Assembly (NCBI GenBank): GCA_964034945.1
Contig: OZ035960.1
Location: 34,998,179 to 35,062,178, forward strand
Origin: Chrysopilus asiliformis
Taxonomy: Eukaryota > Arthropoda > Insecta > Diptera > Rhagionidae
Direction: 5' to 3'
Length of the DNA: 64,000 nucleotides
The position numbers and the translations under genes are program-made. The notes beneath the pieces were generated by a model. The model saw only the letters and a program-made list of their open reading frames with translations, ran no database searches and was not told the origin of the DNA. Positions 1 to 11,900 of the stretch are shown piece after piece (the first letter of the stretch is position 1; each line of letters opens with the position of its first letter).

Positions 1-175
1 TTCGCTAGTATACACTGGGAAAAAACGCAAAAATCATTTCTGTACTTTGTGAGTCACCAGTGAAAAAAACCCTATTTGTACCGCACGAGCGACTGCACTC
101 AACCATGGAACTTGAGAAACTGACGGTAATGACAATAGTGTGTGTACACCGGTGACTCACATGGTAGCCAACGTG
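1..175. mobile_element. Right part of a TTAA-flanked inverted-repeat element
   Basis: The segment ends with GCCAACGTG directly followed by TTAA (176-179). The same kind of end, CACGTTG...CAACGTG between TTAA duplications, is seen complete at 34856-35117, so this is probably the same family cut by the window edge. It also holds an internal inverted repeat (GTGAGTCACCAGTG at 49-62 against CACCGGTGACTCAC at 147-160). The left end lies outside the window. Confidence 0.4.
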
Positions 176-774
176 TTAAGAACTTTCTTTGCCATTTCGA
201 AAAGGTATTCAATTTTTTTTGGGGAATTTAAGCTACAGTTTTGTAAGAAAATCGTATAAAAAGGGATGTTCGAACGCTAAGGCGTGAACAGGCCGGAGTT
301 ACGCTTTTCGTCTAGACACATTTTTTTTTAAAATTCGCTTTTTCTCATAACGTTTTCGATTGTGCGATATTTTTCTAAAAAAAATTTGCATTCTGTGCGA
401 TTTTTGTTTGTATTTTCAAGAAAAAAAGGCCTGTTTGCAGAAAGCGTGAAGATCAGAGGTGGGGATTGAAGAGGCGAAAATACACGTGACGTATTTAATG
501 AACATTTCCCTACAATTTATTTTTATGAAAAAAGCGGTGCAATTAAATAGGTTTGCCTTCGCACGACCCTAATCGAACACAAGTCACCAACATAAGCCTT
601 AGTAATACAACATTTAATACTACTTCATAAATAATGACAAAAAATGTTCTTTTGATTAATTTCTAACGTTGTAAAATGCGTGTATAATTTAAATGAATAT
701 ATTACAGGAACTTTTTAGAAAACTTTGCATGCTAGTGAAATTTAAAAAAAATTAAATATTGTCTTTTTTTTTAG
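176..774 (+). other. Last intron (3' part) of the carrier gene
   Basis: AT-rich sequence ending in a long T tract and the acceptor TTTAG before base 775. No coding pattern or recognisable repeat was seen beyond the element at its left edge. Confidence 0.55.
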
Positions 775-962
775 CACCGGAAGGAACTTACAAACATGGC
801 ATACGAAGTGTTTTCAAAGCATTAATGAAAAATGAAGGTCCTTTAGCTCTCTATAAAGGTGTGACGCCAGTCATGCTAAGAGCATTCCCGGCGAATGCCG
901 CGTGTTTCATAGGATTTGAAGTGTGCATGAATTTCCTTAATATAATAGCACCAAATTTGTAG
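775..962 (+). CDS. colt: Mitochondrial carnitine/acylcarnitine carrier, C-terminal exon (partial gene)
   Basis: This is the terminal coding exon of a mitochondrial carrier (SLC25) protein. It begins after a polypyrimidine tract and AG at 773-774, inside a codon (x|CA), and ends with TAG. The 62 residues include [20 protein letters not shown] and end [16 protein letters not shown], the last transmembrane helix and tail of the carnitine/acylcarnitine translocase (SLC25A20, fly colt). The [13 protein letters not shown] signature and the FLN..(T/A)PNL tail separate it from other carriers. The family exchanges acylcarnitine for carnitine across the inner mitochondrial membrane to feed beta-oxidation. 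Earlier exons lie to the left of the window. A poly(A) signal follows at 1069-1074. An ornithine-carrier relative is the main alternative but fits the tail less well. Confidence 0.86.
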
Positions 963-1068
963 TTTCGTATCAGTTAAACGTCAAATTATCAATAGCCTTA
1001 TATCGAATTTCGAAGAGAAGTTTTTCATGATTTTGTATTTTGTATTAGAAAAAACTTTACGTTTTTGC

Positions 1069-1074
1069 AATAAA
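1069..1074 (+). promoter_or_regulatory. Poly(A) signal AATAAA of the carrier gene
   Basis: A canonical hexamer 107 bases past the stop codon, in an AT-rich 3' UTR. Cleavage is expected within about 30 bases. Confidence 0.6.
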
Positions 1075-1138
1075 ACAATCGTTTTTAATTAAATGTTATA
1101 TCGTTTAAATTGCCGATTATTGATAACGTGAATTAATA

Positions 1139-1362
1139 CAGGGGTGGAATAGCGTAAGCTGACAAGTTGTAGTGATTGTCACCTCTCAATTTTTCGGACT
1201 TTAATAACATTTTCGGACTTTAACAAAATTTTCTAATGAAAAGTGATAACTACAAGAATACCATCACATTGTGATTCAATTTAGATTAAAATTTTCCCAC
1301 TATAGTTTCCCAAAAAATGACGGGTGAAAGTCACTTGCACCGTACGCGATTCCATCCCAGTG
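1139..1362. mobile_element. Short terminal-inverted-repeat element
   Basis: The left end CAGGGGTGGAATAGCGTA mirrors the right end ACGCGATTCCATCCCAGTG with a few mismatches. The interior carries no reading frame of note. A target duplication is not clear, so the superfamily is not assigned. Confidence 0.45.
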
Positions 1363-1401
1363 CCTTCTTATATGGTAATGTATTAAGCCAGAAGAAGTTC
1401 A

Positions 1402-1634
1402 GGGCACCAATTATGTATTCGGACGCGTGTCTGTCTTTCGACTTCGACGCAGCTTTTAACTCTTGACTTCGCCATACCTGCAGCTTCAAATTTCCTGGAG
1501 TGACAGTCAGAATTACGTTTCGTTCATAGTGACGATTCCGCGAAATTTCAAGCTGCAGATATGGCGTAGTCAAGAGTTAAAAGCTGCGTCGAAGTCGAAA
1601 GACAGAAACGCGTCGGAATACATGATTGGTGCCC
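1402..1634. repeat. Inverted repeat (hairpin) with coding-like arms
   Basis: Arms at about 1402-1494 and 1543-1634 are inverted copies of each other with scattered mismatches and a loop near 48 bases. Read outward on either strand, both arms give almost the same peptide, with the core WRSQELKAASKSKDR followed by ASEY(I/M)IGA. Mismatches between the arms are partly conservative at the protein level (R/N, I/M, V/I). It may be a duplicated gene fragment, or a hairpin RNA precursor. No parent gene was recognised. Confidence 0.6.
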
Positions 1635-2917
1635 AGTTCTCCATGTGTGACAAAAATGGTAAGTAAAAATCGTCTTAAGTAAATAACTTCTGGATTAATG
1701 TCCCAACAAAGAAGTTATTTGCTTTTTTGTTTGCTGAAAATTACAAAAAACTACAAAAAATTATCATATCAGATTATCGTTTTAAGAATTCTATTCTCAT
1801 AATTCTCAATTTCCTTTCTCAAAGTGTCAATTCTTTTCATATCGTAAATAAAACTTCATCCTATAACATGTTAACATTATTTTATTTGTACAAAATATAG
1901 TTCTAAATCGATTTATACATTTTGTAATTTGTTTTTTTTTTTATCAGAAAATATCAACGTACGTGAATAAATAACACATTAAATTGTTAATTTCTGTTTT
2001 ACGATTAAAATATATGAAACGTTTATTAAAATTTACAATCACTAGATAATCTAATTAAAATTAATTTTTGGGTAGACAAAATACACCTCACAGAGGTCGA
2101 TTATAACATAATAAGTGCTGTTTTAACACACTATTCCCAAATTTCTGTTTTTCGATTATTCTTATATTCTTACAATTTTGCTGGAAATTTTAATTTTTTT
2201 GTTTGAAGTATTTGTATTGAATTTTTAATTTTAAATATTAAATTGTTAATAAATTGTCCCAAAAACCGAATATAAAAAATAAGAAAAAATTAATTAAATT
2301 AATAAAATTCATATTTTATGTACATTGCTGTAAAAATTTAAAATAAAACCGAATTCAAAAAATGAAAACACTAAAAACGCTAGGAACATGTTATTATAGT
2401 TTGTAGAAGTAATTTGTTTAAAGTAATACTTTTGGATATTGTAGTTTTTTTACTCTTTAAAATGGATTTTTTTTTTGTTAAAGTTCACATTATTATTGGA
2501 ATAAATGCTTGCTCATTTCTATCCACTTAAAAAATAATAAAAATATTTTTTATACGTTTTTTTAAAAACAAATCACCTAGTTTACATGAAAGAAACAACA
2601 CAAAAACTTATTTTGTACATAAAAACTGTCGAAATAATTATGATCAAATTGTCAAAATGTATTGAGTTCTTTTTTAAATTAAGCAGTTCTTAAAAATAAA
2701 TTGTTGAATTCAAAAAAATCTGCTGAATCTTATTAAGAATTCTTCCTATACGATTGTTAGCTCTTTGGCTTTATGTCTCGTTTTTTTTTCACATTTTCCT
2801 AAAATATTTGGTATTGGACAATATTTTTTGATATTCCATAGGATTGAAATACATAATCCAAGTACACCCTAGACTAGCAGCGATCAAAAATAAACAAAAC
2901 AATTATTGCCCACATCT
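1635..2917. other. Convergent intergenic spacer
   Basis: Very AT-rich sequence between the 3' ends of the carrier gene (+) and the CD36-family gene (-). It must contain the 3' UTR and poly(A) site of the latter. No gene or further mobile element was recognised. Confidence 0.5.
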
Positions 2918-5900
2918 TTATGTGGCATTGCTTTTATAGTTTTCAAGTACATCTTCCATTGATTCAGAAATATTCAATGTAAACTGTTCGCTTCCGATGT
3001 CCTCAATAAAAGATGATGCTTCGCCTAGTTGCCAACTTCCACTTGGATGTCCGTCTTTTGAATCAAATCCGCTACTAGTAAAGCTCATTTTGTCGTTATC
3101 CTGCAATTGAAATTTTTTCTAAGCATCCATTAAAGTTAAATTATCGATTAATCACTATTTTACTTGGTTAAGTTACGAAATTCATACATATGTATGTCAT
3201 GAGTAAATTATAGTTTAGAAGGCTATCATAATTAAAAGACATAAAATTTTTTTATTATCTTACTTAGCTACAAGCTATAACAATTTAAGTCGAATTTCAA
3301 TATGGCCTGTATTTGAATGTGGAGAAAGAATATTTTAGTTTTACATGAAAATCTACTTAAGCGGTTATCGCTTGTGTTTGAATTTTTGAATGATTTCTTA
3401 ATCCAAATACAAGCTTTTGCACATCAGATTGACTACTTTACAGATCCAATTAACTAATTTGTATACAAGACTCATGATTTTGTAAATCAAATTCGTTTAC
3501 AAAAAGGCCATAGAGGGATAAGGGAACAAAAAGTGCCCCCAGAGATAGAAGCTTGAAATTTTTTTCGTAAGTTGCCACCATTACAACAAATAATTTCCCA
3601 AAATTTCAGTCCAAAAAAACGAGTAGTTTTGGAAAAAAAAAATATGATTTTTTTGAAAAAATTCTAGCACCGTAACGGGTTAACCGATTTTGATAAAACT
3701 TGTCGCAATTTTTTCGTTGAAAGTCATAGTTTTAAAAAAAAAATATAGCGAAAAAATTAAGTGTGAGGAACAGTTAGGAAAAAATATTTTTTGTTTTTAA
3801 AAAATTATAACGGTAACTTAACGGTTTTGCACCACTTTTATTTTTTTCTCAAAAACTCCTTAATCCCTTACCTACAAAACAAAAAAAATTACAAGGCAAT
3901 CGGAGAGGTACTTCATATTCAAAAAAAATAAAATGTGAAGGTAGTCACATTATCATATGTGAAAGATGAATCAATTTGTGAACTAAATAATCCAGGAAAA
4001 TTAGGATTTAACCTCTTAAAAAATCCTAGTTAACTGGATTTTTGCACAGACCTTTATTTTGACATAATAAACAACGTCCGGCGTCGTGCGTTATTCAAGG
4101 TCAAAGGTCCCGAAAATCAGTTTTTTACGTTTATCTCACTTTGTACGGGTTATACGTCCTTTTGAGGTTCAGATGAATTAATCACAATAAAATTCTCTAC
4201 AAAAAAGGTTAAATACAATTTTCTTGTAGGACAAACAGTTTTCGAGATACAAGTCGTCAAACTATGCGTCGCACAGAGAAATTGCTATTATTCAAGGTCA
4301 AAAGTCAAAAAAATCGTAAATATCTCGCTTTGTATAGCCTGTATGCATTTTTTGTGTTCAGTTGAATTCCTCCTCCGAAAATTCTCTACAAAAAAGGTTA
4401 AATAAAATTTTTTTGTAGGGCGAATAGTTTTCGAGATAGAAGTTGAGAAACTGTGAACTGTATATTCGTTTCCCCACCGCCATTAAGGTAGAATGCAAGG
4501 CGCGTTTTTTTCTAATTCATTTTTGTGTGCGATGACGGGATCTCGGCGTTACAAACGGTAAGGCAATCTTATCAAAAAAGTCCAAGAACAAAAGTTATTT
4601 AGGATATGATTCTACATAAAACTCCCATACATCAAAATCCGATTGGAATAAAGGCCATAGCCGAATAAGGTACTGAAAAGTGCCCTGGGACCGATTGATC
4701 TGAAATTTTTACCAGACGTTAGTATTGATGCAAGTACCGTTTGACGAAATTTTTAACCCCGCAAACCCCTTATAACGGCCGGAAGTGGCGGGGGAAGCAA
4801 AATCTTAAAAGTTAATTTTCTTGAGAACCGCTTGTCCGATTTTTTTGAAAAAAATATATGTTGTAGTGACGCATCCGACAATGTTGTGAAAAAAGTATAA
4901 AATCATTTTGACAATTTTAAATAGGAAAAAAAAATTTCTTAAAAATTAAACATTTTTTTTCTCAGAATTTGGGCCGAACACAATCACCATATTTTCACAA
5001 AATAATCTTTGTTTAACCTACTAAAATATATTTTTTTTTTCAAAAAAATCGGAGTAGCAGAACATAGTTAAATATTTGATTTTAATATATAAGCACCAGT
5101 ATCCTACATATATCCATATATTGATATACAGAATATCAACTGTTATTTTTTCAGATTAATTGCAATACGAAGAAAAGTTAATGGACTCTAATTAACATAT
5201 TTTTTTTGTTAAAATAGATTTTCCATATCCCCTACAAAATAGAGGAAAACATCGAAAGTGTCAAACTTGTGGGAGTTATTTAAAAAGACGATAAAATGCG
5301 ATAAAAAAAACAAGTATTAACGAATTTTAACAATTTATTATTACATGCACAGCTAATTTTTTTTATATCCCCCTCAATTATGCCTCCTTTTTCACGATTT
5401 CCCACAGTTAACCACTTCATGCACTGCATTTTTTTTTAAATAATTAGCACGAAAAAATGATGTGTTTTTATCGTCTAAAATACTTTATTTGACTTTATTA
5501 AATACAAATCCTTTCAATTTTAAGGACGAAAAATTAAAAAATAATTTTATAAATAATATTGTCTGTATATCTAACGATGGTATCTATACTGTTTTTCGCA
5601 GTATTATACTGTTTTTTAGACTCCAAAACTGCATACTGCTTTTTTCCCCAAAATACTTTCGCACAAAAAACAGTATATTTCACCTAAAAATTTAAAAAAG
5701 CGGTAAATCGATTTGAAAAAAACAGTATTCTTCGCAGTATAAATGTAATTCAATGAAAATTTACAAAAAAAGCAAATTAAACGCCTTCTTTGGCTGTTGT
5801 TTTGTTTTTGTTTTTTGAAGCAATTTGACGAAGCAATTCCGGCTTTGTTTTGAGGTAATTATAAAAATTAACGCATGGATATTTAAAGTTACATTTGACG

Positions 5901-8900
5901 ATCAGAATTGCCGCCAATGTTTCCACTTCTAATCGAGTTTTGTTTGACGTTTTGCATTGCTATTAATAAATTTGAATTTCGCAACGTTAAAGAAAAAAAG
6001 TTTAATATTTTTTCTGAGTATTTACATACAGTATTTTGGGGAAAAAAGCAGTATGCAGTTTTGGAGTCTGAAAAACAGTATAATACTGCGAAAAACAGTA
6101 TAGATCGTTAGATATACAGACAATAATATTTATATTATTTTTTAATTTTTCGTCCTTAAAATTGAAAGGATTTGTATTTAATAAAGTCAAATAAAGCATT
6201 TTAGACGATAAAAACACATCATTTTTTCGTGCTATATATTCAAAAAATGCAGTGCATGAAGTGGTTAACTGTGGAAAATCGTGAAAAAGGAGGCATAATT
6301 GAGGGGGATATAAAAAAAATTAGCTGTGCATGTAATAATAAATTGTTAAAATTCGTTAATACTTGTTTTTTTTTATCGCATTTTATCGTCTTTTTAAATA
6401 ACTCCCACAAGTTTGACACTTTCGATGTTTTCCTCTATTTTGTATGGGATATGGAAAATCTATTTTAACAAAAAAAATATGTTAATTAGAGTCCATTAAC
6501 TTTTCTTCGTATTGCAATTAATCTGAAAAAAATAACAGTTGATATTCTGTATATCAATATATGGATATATGTAGGATACTGGTGCTTATATATTAAAATC
6601 AAATATTTAACTATGTTCTGCTACTCCGATTTTTTTGAAAAAAAAAATATTTTAGTAGGTTAAACAAAGATTATTTTGTGAAAATATGGTGATTGTGTTC
6701 GGCCCAAATTCTGAGAAAAAAAATGTTTAATTTTTAAGAAATTTTTTTTTCCTATTTAAAATTGTCAAAATGATTTTATACTTTTTTCACAACATTGTCG
6801 GATGCGTCACTACAACATATATTTTTTTCAAAAAAATCGGACAAGCGGTTCTCAAGAAAATTAACTTTTAAGATTTTGCTTCCCCCGCCACTTCCGGCCG
6901 TTATAAGGGGTTTGCGGGGTTAAAAATTTCGTCAAACGGTACTTGCATCAATACTAACGTCTGGTAAAAATTTCAGATCAATCGGTCCCAGGGCACTTTT
7001 CAGTACCTTATTCGGCTATGGCCTTTAAAAAAATCTTACTGGAAAGTTAGACTTCAAAGTGGAATTTTGGTACAACTTTTCGGATTTTGATATCACCATA
7101 CGGGTTTTCAATAATTGCAGGATTGGCAATTATAGCTTTTGTTATGTTTTTTTATTAAATTTAAATGCCTTGGTTTAAAGCATTATTTAAATACACATTG
7201 AACTAAATTGTCAATCAATAATCAAATAATCAATAAAAGGCATTTCCCGGTTTCATAATTGCAAAACTCATCAAAAAATCGTCAAGGTAAAATTGATTTT
7301 CTAGTCTTAATCAGTGGCGATAAAATTTCAAGCTGAACTTGACCAGCTTTTCTTTCAAGATAATAAATGGGCGTAAATTTGATTAAAAGTGTTAATCATC
7401 TGAAAGCATAGTAGTGTAGTACGCCAGACGGTGTGGCGTCGTACCTCACCTTGGCATCTAAAAATTATTATCAGTTCCGTAACAGATCAATAAACTTTAA
7501 AATTGATAAAACCGGAAATAAATTAATCATACCTTTCGACTGCTCTCACTCTTTTCCGATTCTGATGAGTAATTTGATGGATTTTGACCATTTTCACTAT
7601 CATTTCCTTCATCATCGGATATTGGTGGTTCTCTTTCCAAGATATTGTAATTATCATCATCCATATTAATTTTACATAACGCTGAGTCTGAGTTTTCTGT
7701 ATCACTTTTTCCCATCGCATCCATAAGTTTCATTTCACACGCTTTATAAACACCCGATCTTAGATTGCCATCTGCATATTTTGCTTGGTCCGGATTGGCG
7801 GTATTTTTATTACTTAATTGTTTCTGAGACGATGTGAAAAATGAGGGAAGTCCCATTGTCACTCTAGAGACTGCAAGTAGAAGACATAATCCTCCACCAA
7901 ATAGTACAGCCCAAAATCCAAGAATATCAACATATGGTAAAATATTCAGATATAAATTGAAGCGATTCTTTAACGGCTCTGGTAATCCTAATAATGTCTG
8001 AAATAAAATAAAAAAATTATATTGGAACGATTTTGAAGATTTTCAATAAAAAACTCACGATTTCGAACCAAACCATTGGAATTGTAACATGGCTAAATCT
8101 TTCCACGTGAGCCATAGAACTTACATCCCTCATATGCATGTTGATTTGAAATTTAACAGAGCAGTTTAAAGGTAGACCAGATCTCTGAAAAATAAAAAAA
8201 AAAATCTCATCATACTTTAACTCAAAAAAGCCTTGACAAGGGGAAGACGGAGGTCAGAAAACCCTGAAACTAGTGTAACGTATTTTATGGGGAGCTCCTT
8301 ACTAGATATTGATGCGAGTTTGGCATAACACTGAACACAAAGCAGAAATCATAAATGATGTAGAATAAGAAATTCTTCGATTTTATCTTTTTTTCAATTA
8401 TAAAATTCAAGGTCTAGTATTATGAAGAAAGCACTTAATCTATGACACAAAGAGTAATAATCCTTTTTTTACTTTTATTTTGATTTCAAATCCTGATTGT
8501 TTTCCCGCTGTAGTTTCACAACAAAAATAATAAATTTTCTGTAATCGGATATGCACAGGTCAAACTCCATTGTATTTAAACCGTCGTCCTTGGTCAAAAA
8601 ATCTTTTGCTCTTCTTGAATTCTTCGCTATGTGAAAGCGGTAATGTAAAAAGGTCGATGATAGTAAGACGAAATACCTTGAATTTCATAGGCACGGAGCC
8701 TGGCAGTTTTTAAATATATTTTTAGGTATTTCTTTATAGTGTGTGCATGTATCTAAATGTTAAAAATATATTTTTTCGTCTTCTTTTACGAAGCTATACT
8801 TACTGGTTGAATCATGAAGTAACTTTCGTGAAGAGATCGATTTGGCTGGCATCCAACGATATCTTCGAGTAATTTGGGATCAGCATCCATAAAATGTGGA

Positions 8901-11900
8901 TAGCTAAGTGCTATAGGGAATCCGTAGTAACATTCAGTAACATCACTGAGACCATACGGATGACAATAATCTGCAATGAAATATTGTATTTTTTAACCAC
9001 TTTTTTCCATAAGGTATATAGAAATGCTTAGTGCGATCTACAAATGAATGAAAAAGTTATTGTGGGGCAAGCTAATAAAAATTAGTTGTCCATGGTCAAG
9101 AACACAACCAGTCATCGTATTTACGGAAAATTTAAAAACACCATCACTTCAGACAAACTTCAATCTACTGGGTTAAGTCTCGTGCAGGTATGCGAGTATT
9201 TATCTTCTTGTAAATTTAAAAAAAACTTGAATTTGAGCTTTTAGACTGATTCTGTTTTTTGTTTATGTAACTATGAGTATAAGGCATGGTTTGTTTGGGT
9301 TCTATTGAAGGCTGGTGTTTGCCGCAAATTTTAAATTCTAGATTGCAAGTGATGGAAAAAAAAGATCATTGATAGAAAATTTTACAATAACCAGTTCTGC
9401 TTAGCCGATATGTGGTTAATTATAATAAGGTCGTCTAGTTAAAATGCATAAAATAAATAATTAAATAATTTTCTGATGTATGATTGCCACGCCGCGACGT
9501 TGATCTAAGAACAGGCGATTAATTATGCATATGATAAGTAAATAAATTTCTGAGTGCTATGAATTGTTGTTAGAATCAATAAATTTCAATTTTTAAAGTG
9601 CTATTATTTTTCATTAAATCAATCTGATGGGTTTTGGGCATATACACAGAATTTTTAAAATAAATTAAATTTTCTTAGAAATTTTAGTTCGGCTGATCGA
9701 TTTTAAAGATGTTGATATAAATATTCTTAACTAGAATTTGGACCCGGCTTCGCCCGGCTAAAAGCGTGAACAGAAAAAAAAACTTAGGAGAACTAAATTC
9801 AGTTGGTTAAAAATTAGGTAGCCTGCATGCTGTTCGTTTCGAAATCACTTTACCCCCTCCCCTTACTCGCCCTACCTCTCGGGCTACTTTTTAATGGGTC
9901 TATGTTGGGGCTGGACCCCCGATGAACATCTATGCCAAATTTCAGGCCAATCGGTTTAGCAGTTTCCCGCGAAATAGTAACATAGCTCAAAAACTGAGTT
10001 TCGAAATCACTTTACCCCCTCCCCTTACTCCCCCAACCCCTCGAGCTGCTTTTCCGTATGCCTATGTTGGAACCAGAACTACCACAGACACCCATGCCAA
10101 ATTTTAAGTCAATCGGGTCAGCCGTTTTTGCGTGAAAGAGGAACAGACAGACAGACAGACACCAACTCATTTTTATATATTAGTATGATGATGATACTAT
10201 AGATTGCTTCGTCCCTGACTGTTTAGTGGTCCAACTGAACTTAAAGAGTTGGCCTTTGGCCTCGTTATAAGTATGGATTTTTCTTGTGGTGGTATTAAAA
10301 TCGCATCGCGTTTCACAAGGAAACAGGAAACGCAGTAAGAAAGCAGGGAAATCGGTAAACACATAAAACCCCCTTCTTAATGCTAGCAAGCTCCTCTGAA
10401 AGTTTCATCCTAATCGGTCCAGCTATTCTCTAGTCATAAACTACTAGACAGACAGACCACATTATTTATAGCTGCGATGTAAAAGACTGAAAATAACTAA
10501 CCATCTCTGCAATAGCATTTATTTCGTTCGTCAAAATGACCATTGTCCAAAGCGTTCTCTTCGAAAACATATTTATGAGCCTCTAGACTGCCGATAATAT
10601 CCTCTTCCCCACTGGGTACCTGTTTGAAAAAAATTCCTCTTATTAAAACGATTTATTCTTTTGAAATTCCATTGTAAATTTACCATTCTTTGTGGACGAC
10701 ACATACTCTTTCGAAAGAATAGAACAGTATCATTTGGCTCCAAGAAACTTTTAAATTTAGTACCATCTGATGCCTTTTCGATGTTACTGCAGTGCTCACC
10801 TTCCCACTGTGGGAGTAGTTTTGATCCTCGATAAGTGTCGTATAATCCTGAAATACTGGAATCTGCCTCGCCAGTGTAAAATGTTTCGAAATCACTATCG
10901 AAGTCATACATCTGGAAATTTTAAACAAATTATTTACAATCATTTGATTCGAAATTGTGCTTGAATTTTAGTACTCGATCAATTAGTCCAACTTTATCAA
11001 ATGATATCCAATCAGGTAAAAATGTATTTCCAATTGTTGTTAATGATGTTTCATATCCAAACATAAATTCTTTTGCTGTCATTTTAACAATCGGTTGGCT
11101 ACGGGTTTGTCTAATCAACAGATTGATTGGTAATCGGAAGAAATACGACTTCTCGGCAGCCACTTGAGCAATGCTCTGAAATTAAATGGAAGAAATAAAT
11201 GAATAGTTAGATATACTGGAAACTTATTTATTACTGTTTAAAAACACTAGATTTTTTTTTAACTTTTTCAAGTGTAAGTTTTTTTTAGAAGTCTGGCGAT
11301 TGGTGAGCGAAGGATAAGAGAAACTTTGTTGAGGTGCGGAATGTGGAAAAACAACACAGAAATTTAAAAAAATCCCGATGTCATTTCGATACAATTAGTA
11401 AATCTTTTATTTAGGTTGATTTCGTATCTGTTTGTCTGTCTGTCAGGGTCAAATCTCGCAATCTAATTTTGACCCGCTTCCACTCATCCGATAAACTTGA
11501 AATTTTGCACACATACGTAACTCCGATAACAATACAATCTTTTCACTACTTCGTACTTGTAAGGATAATGGAAGGTTCTATTATGATAACGTGATTACGC
11601 TTTTCCTCAACTTTTCCGGAAAAAATCTCATCTGGTAACTTTTAGGGTCGCTGAATCCGATTCTAGAGTTAAAAAGTCCGTAAGGATATCTCAAAGATTA
11701 ATCATAATAATCAAATACAAAATAACTAAAAAGGATCATAGAAGAAAAAAATTGAAAAAAAGCCTTTTTTTTTAAATGTACTAAAAAGTAAAAAGTATGT
11801 TTTATCTATAAAATCGTTTAACCTGATTGACTGACTGACTAACTGACTCATCAACTGGTGTTAGATTTTCGAAATTAAAAACGGAAGGTCCTGTAAGGAT

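Noticed and set aside
5462..6217. Mirror-image open frames beginning MFLSSK
   Set aside because: They are the same sequence in the two arms of the large palindrome, AT-rich and of low complexity, with no domain.
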